Positions 44,015-52,579 of a stretch of 60,959 nt of DNA are shown piece by piece (positions within the stretch are counted from its first letter, which is position 1; each line of letters opens with the position of its first letter). The translations under genes were made by a program, and so were the position numbers. The notes beneath the pieces were generated by a model that saw nothing but the letters and a program-made list of their open reading frames with translations, was not told the DNA's origin and did no database searches. The stretch is from Bacillota bacterium (GTDB taxonomy: Bacteria > Bacillota > UBA4882 > UBA10575): positions 1 to 60,959 of the forward strand of contig JAAYIC010000028.1 of the NCBI GenBank assembly GCA_012735195.1, in the 5' to 3' direction.

Positions 44015-44305
44015 CTACTGATTAACAATGGCTAGGACATCGTTCTCTTTGATCACCATATACTCTTCGCCGTCCAGTTTAACCTCGGTCCCGGCATACT
44101 TGGCAAAAAGAACGGTGTCGCCCTCCTTTACCTCCAACGGAAGTCTTTCTCCGTTTTCCAAGACCCGTCCGGTACCAACAGCTAACACCTTACCCATATG
44201 CGGTTTTTCTTTAGCGGAATCCGGCAGGACAATCCCGCTTTTTGTTTTTTCCTCACTCTCCATTACCTTAAGGACAATTCGCTCGCCCAAAGGCTGAATC
44301 TTCAT
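44015..44305 (-). CDS. groES: Co-chaperonin GroES
   Basis: The 96-residue product has the Hsp10 start [20 protein letters not shown], the mobile loop [15 protein letters not shown] and [14 protein letters not shown] near the end. It caps the GroEL ring. The ATG follows GGAGGG. A perfect CIRCE operator lies 22 bp upstream, and groEL follows after 33 bp. Confidence 0.98.
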   Translation of the reverse strand: MKIQPLGERIVLKVMESEEKTKSGIVLPDSAKEKPHMGKVLAVGTGRVLENGERLPLEVKEGDTVLFAKYAGTEVKLDGEEYMVIKENDVLAIVNQ

Positions 44306-44327
44306 AATTTCCCTCCTCTCAACCTTA

Positions 44328-44354
44328 TTAGCACTCGCTTTTGTTGAGTGCTAA
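44328..44354. promoter_or_regulatory. CIRCE operator (HrcA binding site)
   Basis: TTAGCACTC, nine bases, GAGTGCTAA: an exact match to the CIRCE consensus, located between the groES promoter and start codon. Repression by HrcA is expected; hrcA itself is not in the window. Confidence 0.97.
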
Positions 44355-44366
44355 CACCTATAGAAG

Positions 44367-44395
44367 ATTTTAACCAACGTCCCTTTCTTATGCAA
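44367..44395 (-). promoter_or_regulatory. groESL promoter
   Basis: TTGCAT (44390-44395), 17-bp spacer and TAAAAT (44367-44372) on the minus strand, directly upstream of CIRCE. Confidence 0.8.
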
Positions 44396-44551
44396 GATTC
44401 ATTAATATTCATTTACAGGGATTATCGCCCATTATTAATTATTATAGCCTGATTTCTCTTTTTTTCTACTTGAATCTACTTTTTTATCAGGAGCCCTGAT
44501 TACCACCGTATAATTTTACCCCGTTTACCCCGCCGGCAGAAAGCATAAACC

Positions 44552-44582
44552 AAAAAACCCCAAAACACTTACGGTTTTAGGG
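44552..44582 (-). terminator. Terminator after the coat-protein genes
   Basis: CCCTAAAAC and GTTTTGGGG form a 9-bp stem (one G-T pair) followed by six T on the minus strand. Between it and the coat gene (44583-44730) is a spacer rich in CGCG/GTGCG motifs with no gene. Confidence 0.8.
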
Positions 44583-44730
44583 TTCAGGCGCGCACCAACG
44601 TGCGCGGGCGTAATACGCGCGGCACACTGACACGCACGGCGCGTAAAACGCACTACATGATCTACACGCGGTGTTTTCTCCGCGCCGGACCATATCTTCA
44701 CCAAGGACAAGCAGCGGATGGCAAGCGAAT

Positions 44731-45090
44731 CTAATGCATCTCACCGCTGTAAGGAAATTGTGCCTGGTAATTAGTGAATTGGTCTTTGGTCTGCTGGAGG
44801 GACTGACGTGTGGTGGAGGTCAGATTGTACCATCCGTTTTTAAACATTAAGTTAAAAACATCCCGCGCCGCCTGGTGGGAATCGTTAAGGATCCCCATCA
44901 CCAGATTATGGAGATCCCGATGGCTCGCCTCCCGGGCAAAATCATTGTAATTGTTCGTCAAATACTTTTCCGTGGCCAAAAGGTCATTGGCGATATCCCT
45001 ATCGTTAAACTGCGGCCCTTTGACTTTTGGCACGCCGGTGGAGGGGTTCTTAATTGCTCCCTGTTGTTGTTCTTGCCCCTGCTGGTTTAT
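44731..45090 (-). CDS. CotF-family spore coat protein with apparent AUA start
   Basis: The protein has the CotF-like core PQFNDRDIANDLLATEKYLT, then EASHRDLHNLVMGILNDSHQA, DVFNLMFKNGWYN. Such small helical proteins join the spore coat. The only ordinary start is GTG at 45033, which has no ribosome site and cuts off the N-terminus. Upstream in the same frame the sequence continues as xNQQGQEQQQGAIKNPSTG, and the codon before NQQ is ATA (45088-45090), eight bases after a strong GGAGG site. I therefore suggest translation from AUA, or an ATG that has mutated or been misread. It follows another coat gene by 73 bp. Confidence 0.72.
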   Translation of the reverse strand: MNQQGQEQQQGAIKNPSTGVPKVKGPQFNDRDIANDLLATEKYLTNNYNDFAREASHRDLHNLVMGILNDSHQAARDVFNLMFKNGWYNLTSTTRQSLQQTKDQFTNYQAQFPYSGEMH

Positions 45091-45163
45091 CTTTCTTCGC
45101 CTCCTTTTTTACTAGGGCTGGCTGCTATACCGGCAACGCTGCACCTCTTACTTTATCTGTCTT

Positions 45164-45460
45164 CTACATCAGAGCCTTCTGCGGGTCTACTGCATCCAGA
45201 AGGCGCTGGTAGTGTTGTTGGTGCATACTCCCCAGCCTGTTGGCGAGAGCGGCTACTTCCTGGCTTTGACAGATCCCGGCCAACTGATGACATTTTTTCA
45301 TCGCCAACAATTCCCAGGAAAGTGCGTCTTTTAAGTAATGATGGTCTTTATCAGTGAGCACCGCCGGGGGCTCACTCATCCGGCCAACGGTTTGGCTGCC
45401 CAAACGGGATTCTTGCTGTGCCTGCATCCCTTGCTGCTGCTGCATCTCTTGGTGTGACAA
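45164..45460 (-). CDS. CotF-family spore coat protein, Gln-rich N-terminus
   Basis: The 98-residue product begins at TTG 45460 (five to six bases after AAGGAGGTG): MSHQEMQQQQGMQAQQESRLG, followed by a helical CotF-type part PPAVLTDKDHHYLKDALSWEL, LLAMKKCHQLAGICQSQEV and a C-terminal helix. It pairs with the downstream coat gene. A heptamer repeat array ends 14 bp upstream of the start, right next to its ribosome site. Confidence 0.72.
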   Translation of the reverse strand: MSHQEMQQQQGMQAQQESRLGSQTVGRMSEPPAVLTDKDHHYLKDALSWELLAMKKCHQLAGICQSQEVAALANRLGSMHQQHYQRLLDAVDPQKALM

Positions 45461-45473
45461 ATTAACACCTCCT

Positions 45474-45501
45474 TCTCGTCGCTCGTTACTCGTCGCTCGT
45501 A
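45474..45501. repeat. Heptamer array A
   Basis: Four 7-bp units: TCTCGTC, GCTCGTT, ACTCGTC, GCTCGTA, adjoining the ribosome site of the coat gene. Confidence 0.8.
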
Positions 45502-45566
45502 AAGCCATATAAAGTATTCCCAGGCAAGGGCTGATGATACAAGGCGCTTTTTGGCAAAAACCACCC

Positions 45567-45624
45567 CTCGTTGCTCGTTACTCGTTGCTCGTTGCTCGGG
45601 CTTAAGCATGCCGCTGGAGTTGAA
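45567..45624. repeat. Heptamer array B with duplicated flank
   Basis: CTCGTTG, CTCGTTA, CTCGTTG, CTCGTTG, CTCGGG, followed by the flank CTTAAGCATGCCGCTGGAGT, which recurs after array C with three changes. Confidence 0.85.
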
Positions 45625-45684
45625 CACCCAAAATCAGGCTTGAGACCGGCGCCCTACCTCAGCGCGCCGGGGGCGCCCTTGTTT

Positions 45685-45741
45685 CTCGTTACTCGTTGCC
45701 CGTCGCTCGTCGCCCAGGCTTAAATATGCCGCTGGAGTTAA
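45685..45741. repeat. Heptamer array C with duplicated flank
   Basis: CTCGTTA, CTCGTTG, CCCGTCG, CTCGTCG, CCCAGG, followed by CTTAAATATGCCGCTGGAGT. B and C with flanks are copies 118 bp apart. The gap 45461-46007 contains these arrays and no gene; ORFs through them translate the repeats. Confidence 0.85.
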
Positions 45742-45956
45742 TGCTTTCTTCTACAAGCGACGCGAGTTGAGTTACGAGTACTGAGTCCATCGAGCACCAC
45801 CCGCACTGAGCAATAACGTCATGCGCAATTGATTCGCGTGCGCGTCGCCGTGTCTGCCGGCAATCCGGCAAATGGCCATCGTCCTTGCCCGCCCACCGTT
45901 TGTCACTCGCCGTCCAAAACCGCCGCCCGCACTTCCAGAACTTCCAGACAAACCAA

Positions 45957-45979
45957 ATCCCCGCAGCAAGTGCGGGGAT
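45957..45979 (-). terminator. Terminator after alaS
   Basis: ATCCCCGC and GCGGGGAT form an 8-bp stem with a 7-nt loop, followed on the minus strand by TTGGTTTG, 28 bp after alaS. Confidence 0.65.
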
Positions 45980-46007
45980 GATTTACCTTGTTTCCGTCCA
46001 GTTTTTC

Positions 46008-48632
46008 CTACCCCTCCAGGAGCTCCCGGATGAGCTTCTCCCCTGTGGCCAAGGCTTCATCGATCTTTTTGGCGTCCTTCCCGCCGGCTTGGGCCAGATC
46101 CGGCCGCCCGCCGCCACCGCCGCCGGTGATTGCGGCCACCTTCTTGACCAGTTGGCCGGCGTGGATCTTACCGGTCAAATCAGAAGTTACTCCTGCCACA
46201 AAATGGACTTTTCCGCCGTTAGAGGCGCCAAGCAGTGCCACGCAGGAACCGAGTTTATCCTTGAAATAGTCGATATTCTCCCGGAGCAATTCCATCCCGG
46301 ACCCGTCGCAACGGGCGACCAAATAACGATGGCCCCCGGCTTCCCGGACCCGGGTCGCCAGGATCTCTTCCCTTTCGGCACGGGCATGCTTACGGTCTTC
46401 CTCTTCTTTAGCCCGGGTTAACCTGGCCTGTTCCGCCAGGAGTTCCTCGATCCTGCTGACCAGTTTTTCCGGTTCCACCTTCAACCGGGCCGCCGCCTCC
46501 TGCAAGGTTTCTCTTTCTCCGGCCGCCCGGCGCAGTGCGGCTACTCCGGCCACCGCCTCGATTCTCCGTACCCCCGTAGAGACGCTTCCTTCACTCAAAA
46601 TCCGGAAGCAGAGGATCTCCGCGGTATTCCGCACATGGGTGCCGCCGCAAAGTTCCAGACTGGTCCCGCCGACCTGGACAGTCCTGACTCTTTCCTCGTA
46701 TTTTTCACCAAAAAAGGCCAGCGCGCCCCGGTCCACGGCACTCTGGTAACTGGTCTCCTCGGCCCAAACCGGTAAGGCGCTGGTGATTAATTTATTTACC
46801 TCTTCTTCCACCCACCGGAGTTCTTCGGCTGTAAGCCGCTGGTAATGGGTGAAGTCGAAGCGGAGGCGATCCGGCGCCACCAACGAACCGGCCTGGTGGA
46901 TATGGGCGCCCAACTGTTTCCGAAGGACCGCCTGTAAAAGATGGGTGGCTGTATGATGGGCGGCGGTCATCCGGCGCCGGTCAGCCGCGACCGCCAGGAT
47001 ATAGACGGTTTCATCCATGGGAAACGGTTTTTCCTTGGGGACAAAATGCACCAGGTGGTTCTGTTCCCACCTGGTATCGACAACCGGAAACTCCTCCCCG
47101 GCAACCCGGATCACCCCGGTATCACCCACCTGGCCGCCGCCTTCCGGATAAAAGGGCGTCCGGTCAAAAACCAACAGGTAATGGTCGTCGTCTTCTCCCG
47201 CCAAGCAGAGACGGGCAGCCGCCTGCAAATAACCGTACCCGGTAAACCGCGAATGGGGCAGAGAGGCAACGGTCCTCCACTTATAATCCTTGTCCTGCCG
47301 GGCAAATTTCCCGCTTTTCCGGGCCCGTTCCCGTTGCTCTTCCATCAGGCGGTTAAACCCTTCGACTTCAACGGTAAGCCCTTCTTCAGCGGCGAGCAAT
47401 TGGGTAAGGTCCAGCGGAAAACCGTAGGTATCAAAGGGACGGAGGGCATCCTCTCCGGAGATGGAAGTCTCCTTTTTCTCCTTTGCCGCCTTGGCCAGCG
47501 CGGCAAAGATCTCCAGCCCTTTATCGAGGGTCCGCAGGAAGGCTTCTTCCTCGGCCAGGATCACCCGGCGGCAGTGTTCCTCATGTTGACGGATTTCCGG
47601 GTAGGCGTCGCCCATCACCTCCACCACCACCGGCACCAACCGGTGGAGAAACGGCTCTTGCACCCCCAGGGTCCGGGCATAACGGGCCGCCCGCCGCAAG
47701 ATCCGGCGGAGGACATAGCCCCGCCCCTCATTGGCCGGTATGACACCGTCGCTGATGGCAAAGGTCAATGCCCGGATGTGGTCGGCAATCACCCGCATGG
47801 CCACCTGATGTTCGGGATCCGCCTCCCGGGCTCCGGTATATTCCGTAATCCGCTCCAGGATTGGCAGGAAAAGGTCGGTTTCATAATTTGAACCTTTCCC
47901 CTGCAAGACCGCAACAATTCTCTCGAAACCCATCCCGGTATCCACATGCTTGGCGGGCAAATCCTCCAGGGTACCGTCGGCCTTCCGGTTATACTGGATA
48001 AAAACCAGGTTCCAGAGTTCAATATAGCGTCCGCAGTCCCCGTTGTCCCCGCAGGTATGGCCGGGCAGATCGCGGTTGTCGCAATACTCCGGCCCCAGGT
48101 CATAATGGATCTCCGTACAGGGGCCGCACGGGCCGGGATCACCCATCTCCCAGAAATTATCTTCGTCCCCGAAGAACAAAACCCGTTCGGCAGGGATACC
48201 GGTGACTTCCGGCCAGAGCGCCGCGGCTTCCTTGTCACTATCATGCACCGTGGCGTAGAGTTTCTCCGGTGGCAAGCCCCAGACCTTGGTCAACAACTCC
48301 CAGGCCCAGGCGATGGCCTCCCGTTTATAATAATCACCGAAGGACCAGTTCCCCAGCATTTCAAAGAAGGTATGGTGGTAAGTATCCCACCCCACTTCCT
48401 CCAAGTCGTTATGTTTACCGCTGACCCGGATGACTTTTTGGGAGTTAACCGCCCGGCTGTAAGGCCGGGTCCCCTTGCCCAAAAAAACATCTTTAAACTG
48501 GTTCATCCCGGCATTGGTAAAGAGCAGGGTCGGGTCATCCTCCGGCAACAAAGAAGCGCTGGGGACAACCGTATGCCCTCTGGTGGTAAAAAAATCTAAA
48601 AATTCTTGACGAATCTGGTTGGCGGTTTTCAC
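46008..48632 (-). CDS. alaS: Alanine-tRNA ligase
   Basis: The 874-residue enzyme is full length: aminoacylation domain (FTNAGMNQFKDVFLG, GNWSFGDYYKREAIAWAWEL), tRNA-binding part, editing domain with zinc ligands HHTATHLLQAVL and CGGTHVRNT, and a C-terminal DHHA1 domain with the Gly-rich GGGGGGRPDLAQAGG. The start is GTG at 48632 with AAGGAGGG. No T-box leader is seen upstream. Confidence 0.97.
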   Translation of the reverse strand: MKTANQIRQEFLDFFTTRGHTVVPSASLLPEDDPTLLFTNAGMNQFKDVFLGKGTRPYSRAVNSQKVIRVSGKHNDLEEVGWDTYHHTFFEMLGNWSFGDYYKREAIAWAWELLTKVWGLPPEKLYATVHDSDKEAAALWPEVTGIPAERVLFFGDEDNFWEMGDPGPCGPCTEIHYDLGPEYCDNRDLPGHTCGDNGDCGRYIELWNLVFIQYNRKADGTLEDLPAKHVDTGMGFERIVAVLQGKGSNYETDLFLPILERITEYTGAREADPEHQVAMRVIADHIRALTFAISDGVIPANEGRGYVLRRILRRAARYARTLGVQEPFLHRLVPVVVEVMGDAYPEIRQHEEHCRRVILAEEEAFLRTLDKGLEIFAALAKAAKEKKETSISGEDALRPFDTYGFPLDLTQLLAAEEGLTVEVEGFNRLMEEQRERARKSGKFARQDKDYKWRTVASLPHSRFTGYGYLQAAARLCLAGEDDDHYLLVFDRTPFYPEGGGQVGDTGVIRVAGEEFPVVDTRWEQNHLVHFVPKEKPFPMDETVYILAVAADRRRMTAAHHTATHLLQAVLRKQLGAHIHQAGSLVAPDRLRFDFTHYQRLTAEELRWVEEEVNKLITSALPVWAEETSYQSAVDRGALAFFGEKYEERVRTVQVGGTSLELCGGTHVRNTAEILCFRILSEGSVSTGVRRIEAVAGVAALRRAAGERETLQEAAARLKVEPEKLVSRIEELLAEQARLTRAKEEEDRKHARAEREEILATRVREAGGHRYLVARCDGSGMELLRENIDYFKDKLGSCVALLGASNGGKVHFVAGVTSDLTGKIHAGQLVKKVAAITGGGGGGRPDLAQAGGKDAKKIDEALATGEKLIRELLEG

Positions 48633-49186
48633 AGGAATCCCTCCTTAATATCGCTCCGTTTACTCTTTAATTGACTTAATTGACGTATCAAGTAAGTATC
48701 TCTTATTGCGCCCCAATCGATCTTCTCTATTCCCCTACTATTCTACAGGAAACCGGCCTCCCCTGCAAGAAAAGTTCCGGGAAAAACGCCCTGGCCGGGC
48801 GCCCCGGCACTGGTGACCGGTTGAACGGGTAGCCTGGTATGCGGGTGGACCGTTGACCGGCCCGGCGGAGGGGTACCCAAATAGCCCGGTGAACGGATAC
48901 CTAGCCAAGCAGCCCGGTAAGTGGATGAACGGGCAATCAGGTACCGGTGACCGGATAGATGGGTGGGCCGGTGACCGGGCGCCGGGGTCCGCGCCGGGTT
49001 GCCGGCAGCCTCCCGGCCCTGCCCGGCCAAGCCCCTGGAAAGCACGGGCCTGCACGGATGCGGTATTCCAGCGCCCCGACAGGATGATAAAGGCAATGAA
49101 AAATAAACTTTCCGGCAGGAAAAAGCCGGCGGGTAACGAATATTTAACGATGTTTTTATCATAAAACCTTTTACATAAAGGAGGCG
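48633..49186. other. Gene-free gap between alaS and the GNAT gene
   Basis: This 554-bp divergent gap has an AT-rich part near alaS (48650-48770) and a GC-rich repeat part (48808-48985). No gene or known leader RNA is recognised. Confidence 0.55.
48808..48985. repeat. GC-rich degenerate repeat
   Basis: Variants of CCGGTGAACGGATAC, CCGGTGACCGGATAG, CCGGTGACCGGGCG, ACCGGTTGAACGGGTA and CCCGGTAAGTGGATGA recur at spacings of about 20-30 bp. The order is irregular. Confidence 0.55.
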
Positions 49187-50365
49187 ATGGCTTTGGCCCT
49201 CAGCCTTGCGAAAAAACGAAGCGCACGTGCGCGGTACGAGCCGACGATTAAGGTGACCCGGGTTTGTACCCGCCGTGACTGGAAAGCCTTTATTAATCTC
49301 CCCTGGAAATTGTATAAAGATGACCCCAACTGGGTCCCGCCACTAAAATCCGATATGTGGGATACGGTGAATCCCGCAAAGAACCCCCTGATGAAGCTGG
49401 GCCCGTACCGGTATTTCCTTGCCTGGAAGAACGGGAAACCGGTCGGGAGGATCGGCTCGGGGATCGATGAAAAACTCAATCGGGAAAAAAATAAGAGTGA
49501 GGGCTATATCACCCTCTTTGAATCAATCAACGACTACGAGGTGGCAAAGGCCCTCTTTGATGCGGCATTATCCTGGTTGCGGGAACGGGGGATAACCACT
49601 GTCACCGGGCCTCAGTCTCCGTCGAACGGCGACGATTACCGGGGCCTCCTGATTAAAGGCTTTGACAGTCCTCCGGTCCTGCTCAACTCCTATAACCCGC
49701 CGTATTACGCGGAGTTCTTTGACAGGTACGGGTGGGAAAAACACTTCGACCGCCTGGCTTTCTACTACGACCTGCGCAAACCGGTGACCGCCCGCTTTGA
49801 GCGCAGCGTCGAACTGCTGATGAAACGTTACAAATATACGGTGCGCCCGATGAATATCAAAAAAATCCGGGAGGAACTGGTCGGCCTGCAAAAGCTGGTA
49901 GCCCGCGCGATGCCGGAGGAATGGCCGGATATGGTCCCTCCCAGCGTTGAAGAGCTGGAGGATGAGGCCAACAAGCTCCTCCCGGTCGCCGACCCGGACC
50001 TGGCCCTCATCGCCGAAAACGCCGAGGGGGAACCGGTCGGTCTGGCCCTGGCTCTTCCCGACTACAACCAGGTCCTGAAAAAACTGAACGGCCGGCTCCT
50101 GCCCATCGGTTTCCTGAAGTTCCTCTGGTACAAACGGAAGATCACCGGTGGACGGATGTTCGCGTTGATGGTCGACCCCGACTACAGGAACAAAGGGGTC
50201 TCCGCCGCCATGTACCTGTATGCCTTCCGGGCAGGCCTCAAGAAGGGTTATACCTACGGCGACGGCTCCACGATCCACGAGTTCAATATCAGGATGCGCC
50301 GTGAAGCCGAACGGGCTGGCGGGGAACTCTACCGGATCTTCCGCATCTACCGGATCGACCTGTAA
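49187..50365 (+). CDS. GNAT-like acyltransferase family protein
   Basis: The 392-residue protein has two GNAT-like halves. The second contains GGRMFALMVDPDYRNKGVSAAMYLYAFR, which resembles the acetyl-CoA pyrophosphate loop. The first has LYKDDPNWVPPLKSD and LAWKNGKPVGRIGSGID, as in a family of large Firmicute GNAT proteins of unknown substrate. The start may be ATG 49187 (very close to AGGAGG) or TTG 49193. The N-terminus is basic (KKRSARARY) and its DNA contains a GCGCACGTGCGC palindrome. It is convergent with mgtE. Confidence 0.78.
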   Translation: MALALSLAKKRSARARYEPTIKVTRVCTRRDWKAFINLPWKLYKDDPNWVPPLKSDMWDTVNPAKNPLMKLGPYRYFLAWKNGKPVGRIGSGIDEKLNREKNKSEGYITLFESINDYEVAKALFDAALSWLRERGITTVTGPQSPSNGDDYRGLLIKGFDSPPVLLNSYNPPYYAEFFDRYGWEKHFDRLAFYYDLRKPVTARFERSVELLMKRYKYTVRPMNIKKIREELVGLQKLVARAMPEEWPDMVPPSVEELEDEANKLLPVADPDLALIAENAEGEPVGLALALPDYNQVLKKLNGRLLPIGFLKFLWYKRKITGGRMFALMVDPDYRNKGVSAAMYLYAFRAGLKKGYTYGDGSTIHEFNIRMRREAERAGGELYRIFRIYRIDL

Positions 50366-50380
50366 ATACGGGCGCCATTC

Positions 50381-51709
50381 CTACGGCGCCAAAAACATCC
50401 GGGCAATTGTGAAATAGGTCAGCAGCCCGATGGCATCCATAATGGTGGTGATCAAAGGGCTGCTGGCCACCGCCGGATCCAGACGCAACCTGGTCAGGAT
50501 GAAGGGTAAAATCACCCCCACCAAATTGGCGATGACCACGATTGCCAGCATCGTCAGGCTAACGATCACCCCGATGATCGCTCCTCCCCGGAAGACACCC
50601 AGAAGCCAGCCGGCCAGCCCCAAGGTGATCCCTAAGAGCATCCCCACCAGCAGTTCCTTGCCGAAAGTCTGGAACCAGCTGGAAAGTTTGACGTCCCCGG
50701 TTACCAACGCCCTCACCATTAATGTTGCCGACTGGCAGCCGGTGTTTCCACCGGTATCGATTAAAAGCGGGATGAAAAAGGCCAGTGACAGTGCGACGCT
50801 GAGGGTTTCTTCAAAAGCGGCGATTACCCCGGAAGAGATGAGATTGACCAGGATCAACACCAGAAGCCAGCCGACCCTTTTCGAGTAGAGGGTCAAGACT
50901 CCGGCGTTTTTATAGCTCATTCTTAGCGGTGTAATGGAACCGGCCTTATGGATATCCTCTGTTGTCTCTTCCTTGGCGATGGCCATGACATCGTCAACAG
51001 TAATAACCCCGACCAACCGGTCTTTCTTATCCACCACCGGCAAGACCAACAGGCTGTACTTTTCAAAGAGCCGGACCACTTCTTCCTGGTCCAAATCCTC
51101 CGGCACCTTGACCACTTTCTTATGCATGATCTGCCGCACCCGGGTCTCCAGCGGCGCAACCACCAGCTCCCGGAGGCTGATCACACCCACCAGCCTCTTG
51201 TCGCGTTTTACTACATAGATGTAGTAGGCGTTCTCGGCTGAAGGCGCCACTTTACGCAGGTAGGCAAGGGTTCCCCCTACGGTCAGATTCTCCGGCACGG
51301 CCACAAACTCGGTGGCCATCAACCCGCCGGAGGTATCCTCCTCGTAAGCCAGGAGTTCTTTCAATTCCTCTCCGGCTTCTTTCATTAGCATCAGGAGTTT
51401 GGCTGCTTTTTCCTTGGGGAGTTCCGCCAGGATATCCACGGCCTCGTCGGAGTACATCTCTTTCAAGATTTCCGCTGCTGTCGCCACCGGTAACTTCGCC
51501 AAAACAGCGGCGGCCTCCGGCACTTCCATTTCTTGCAGGATGATGGCGGACTGTTCATGGGGGATAAGGAGGAAAAACTTCTCCTGCTCCTCCTGGGAAA
51601 ATTCATGCAATGTTTCAACCAGATCCGCAGGATGCAGTTCTTTCACAAGTTCCAGCAGTTGCTGAATCCTGCCTTCCCGAAAAAGAGACCAAACAGCGGG
51701 CTGAACCAT
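50381..51709 (-). CDS. mgtE: Magnesium transporter MgtE
   Basis: The 442-residue channel has an N-terminal helical domain (about 1-125), two CBS domains (about 130-255) and five transmembrane helices in the last 165 residues with FFIPLLIDTGGNTGCQSATL, the conserved pore segment. MgtE imports magnesium and closes when cytosolic Mg2+ rises. The ATG at 51709 follows AAAGGAGAGAAGG. A terminator-like hairpin lies about 30 bp upstream, suggesting leader control. Confidence 0.95.
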   Translation of the reverse strand: MVQPAVWSLFREGRIQQLLELVKELHPADLVETLHEFSQEEQEKFFLLIPHEQSAIILQEMEVPEAAAVLAKLPVATAAEILKEMYSDEAVDILAELPKEKAAKLLMLMKEAGEELKELLAYEEDTSGGLMATEFVAVPENLTVGGTLAYLRKVAPSAENAYYIYVVKRDKRLVGVISLRELVVAPLETRVRQIMHKKVVKVPEDLDQEEVVRLFEKYSLLVLPVVDKKDRLVGVITVDDVMAIAKEETTEDIHKAGSITPLRMSYKNAGVLTLYSKRVGWLLVLILVNLISSGVIAAFEETLSVALSLAFFIPLLIDTGGNTGCQSATLMVRALVTGDVKLSSWFQTFGKELLVGMLLGITLGLAGWLLGVFRGGAIIGVIVSLTMLAIVVIANLVGVILPFILTRLRLDPAVASSPLITTIMDAIGLLTYFTIARMFLAP

Positions 51710-51739
51710 TTCCTTCTCTCCTTTCCCGGGTCAGGCAGG

Positions 51740-51760
51740 AAAAATGCCCCGGCAGGGGCA
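51740..51760 (-). terminator. Terminator-like hairpin in the mgtE leader
   Basis: TGCCCC-TGCC-GGGGCA followed by TTTTT on the minus strand, 30 bp before the mgtE start. Upstream at about 51782-51816 is a direct repeat of CAGGGAGAAAAA that may take part in alternative pairing. I could not fit the M-box riboswitch consensus. Confidence 0.6.
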
Positions 51761-52135
51761 GGAATTCTGGAGAATCATTTCTCAGGGAGAAAAACCCCAG
51801 GGAGAAAAAACCTCCCGGAGCAAGATTCCGGCCTCACCCGTATAGCGTTTGCGAGTATAACCCTGTGTCTGTTTTTTTCTTGTCGTTGCCAACTAGGGCC
51901 AGAATCCATTTTCTTCACTCCTTGGTTAACCTTTTCTCCCTAATCTAGTTTAATTTCTTTCGTCCTGTCTGTCAAATGGATTATTAATTTTTACAGAAAA
52001 AAACACCCGGTCGCGGAGCGCACGCGTGCGTGTGCATGTGCGGAAACCTCCCTGCGCCTGGGCGTTTATTGTCTCCGCCGTATGGATCCAGATTAGCGCG
52101 CGCACCATCCTCTTCCTAGGCCGCGCGCCGGGTAG
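51761..52135. other. mgtE leader and spacer behind the GreA-like gene
   Basis: No gene is seen in this stretch. It holds the upstream part of the mgtE leader and an alternating purine-pyrimidine tract at 52018-52042. Confidence 0.55.
52018..52042. other. 25-bp alternating purine-pyrimidine tract
   Basis: Twenty-five consecutive bases alternate strictly between purine and pyrimidine, beginning GCGCACGCGTGCGTGTGCAT, nearly all CG and CA/TG steps. This is the classic composition for Z-DNA formation. Confidence 0.75.
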
Positions 52136-52579
52136 TCAAGCAGAAAAAGAAATCTCTTTTATCCGGTAGCGGAAAGTACCGGCCGGTGCGGCCACCGTAA
52201 CCTCCTCCCCCGGCTTTTTCAAAATCAGTGCCCTGCCGGCCGGCGACAGGCAGGTAACGTCCTCAATCCGGTTGTGCCCCTGAAACGGCAGGACGATCCG
52301 GAATTTAAAAAGATCTCCGTCGGCCAGATCCTCCACATCCACCTCACTGCCGATTACTACCAAAGGGAACCCCGTCCCGGCTGCCCCGGGGGCAAGGGTT
52401 TTCAGCGCCTTTTCTATCCCACGCAGGTATTTAGTTAAAAAGTCCTCAAATTCATCGCGATCTTCAGAATCCTCCGGGAAATATTCTTCGACTATCCGGT
52501 CCCGGTCTTCTTTCATCTTTGCCAGGTGTTCCTTCAATTTGGTGATTTGTTCCTTCGCAACACTAACATCTCTCCCCAT
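52136..52579 (-). CDS. GreA/GreB-family protein
   Basis: The 147-residue product has an N-terminal helical part (SVAKEQITKLKEHLAKMKED) and a GreA-type C-terminal FKBP-like domain: VVIGSEVDVEDLADGDLFKF, LSPAGRALILKKPGEEVTV, GTFRYRIKEISF. GreA factors rescue backtracked RNA polymerase; this one has a divergent, shorter coiled coil, so it may be a Gre-like regulator rather than the main GreA. ATG at 52579 follows AAGGAGAGG. A promoter and a strong 5' hairpin precede it. Confidence 0.8.
   Translation of the reverse strand: MGRDVSVAKEQITKLKEHLAKMKEDRDRIVEEYFPEDSEDRDEFEDFLTKYLRGIEKALKTLAPGAAGTGFPLVVIGSEVDVEDLADGDLFKFRIVLPFQGHNRIEDVTCLSPAGRALILKKPGEEVTVAAPAGTFRYRIKEISFSA

Noticed and set aside
45376-45627. 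Minus-strand ORF through the heptamer arrays
   Set aside because: It translates the repeats and the coat gene in another frame; there is no ribosome site.
46941-47891. Long plus-strand ORF (316 codons) opposite alaS
   Set aside because: It is antisense to the conserved alaS coding region, has no ribosome site and its peptide resembles nothing.
48633-49186. T-box leader for alaS
   Set aside because: No specifier-loop structure or T-box consensus (AGGGTGGNACCGCG) could be found upstream of alaS.
51710-51960. M-box riboswitch before mgtE
   Set aside because: Conserved M-box core segments are not recognisable; only the terminator-like hairpin remains.
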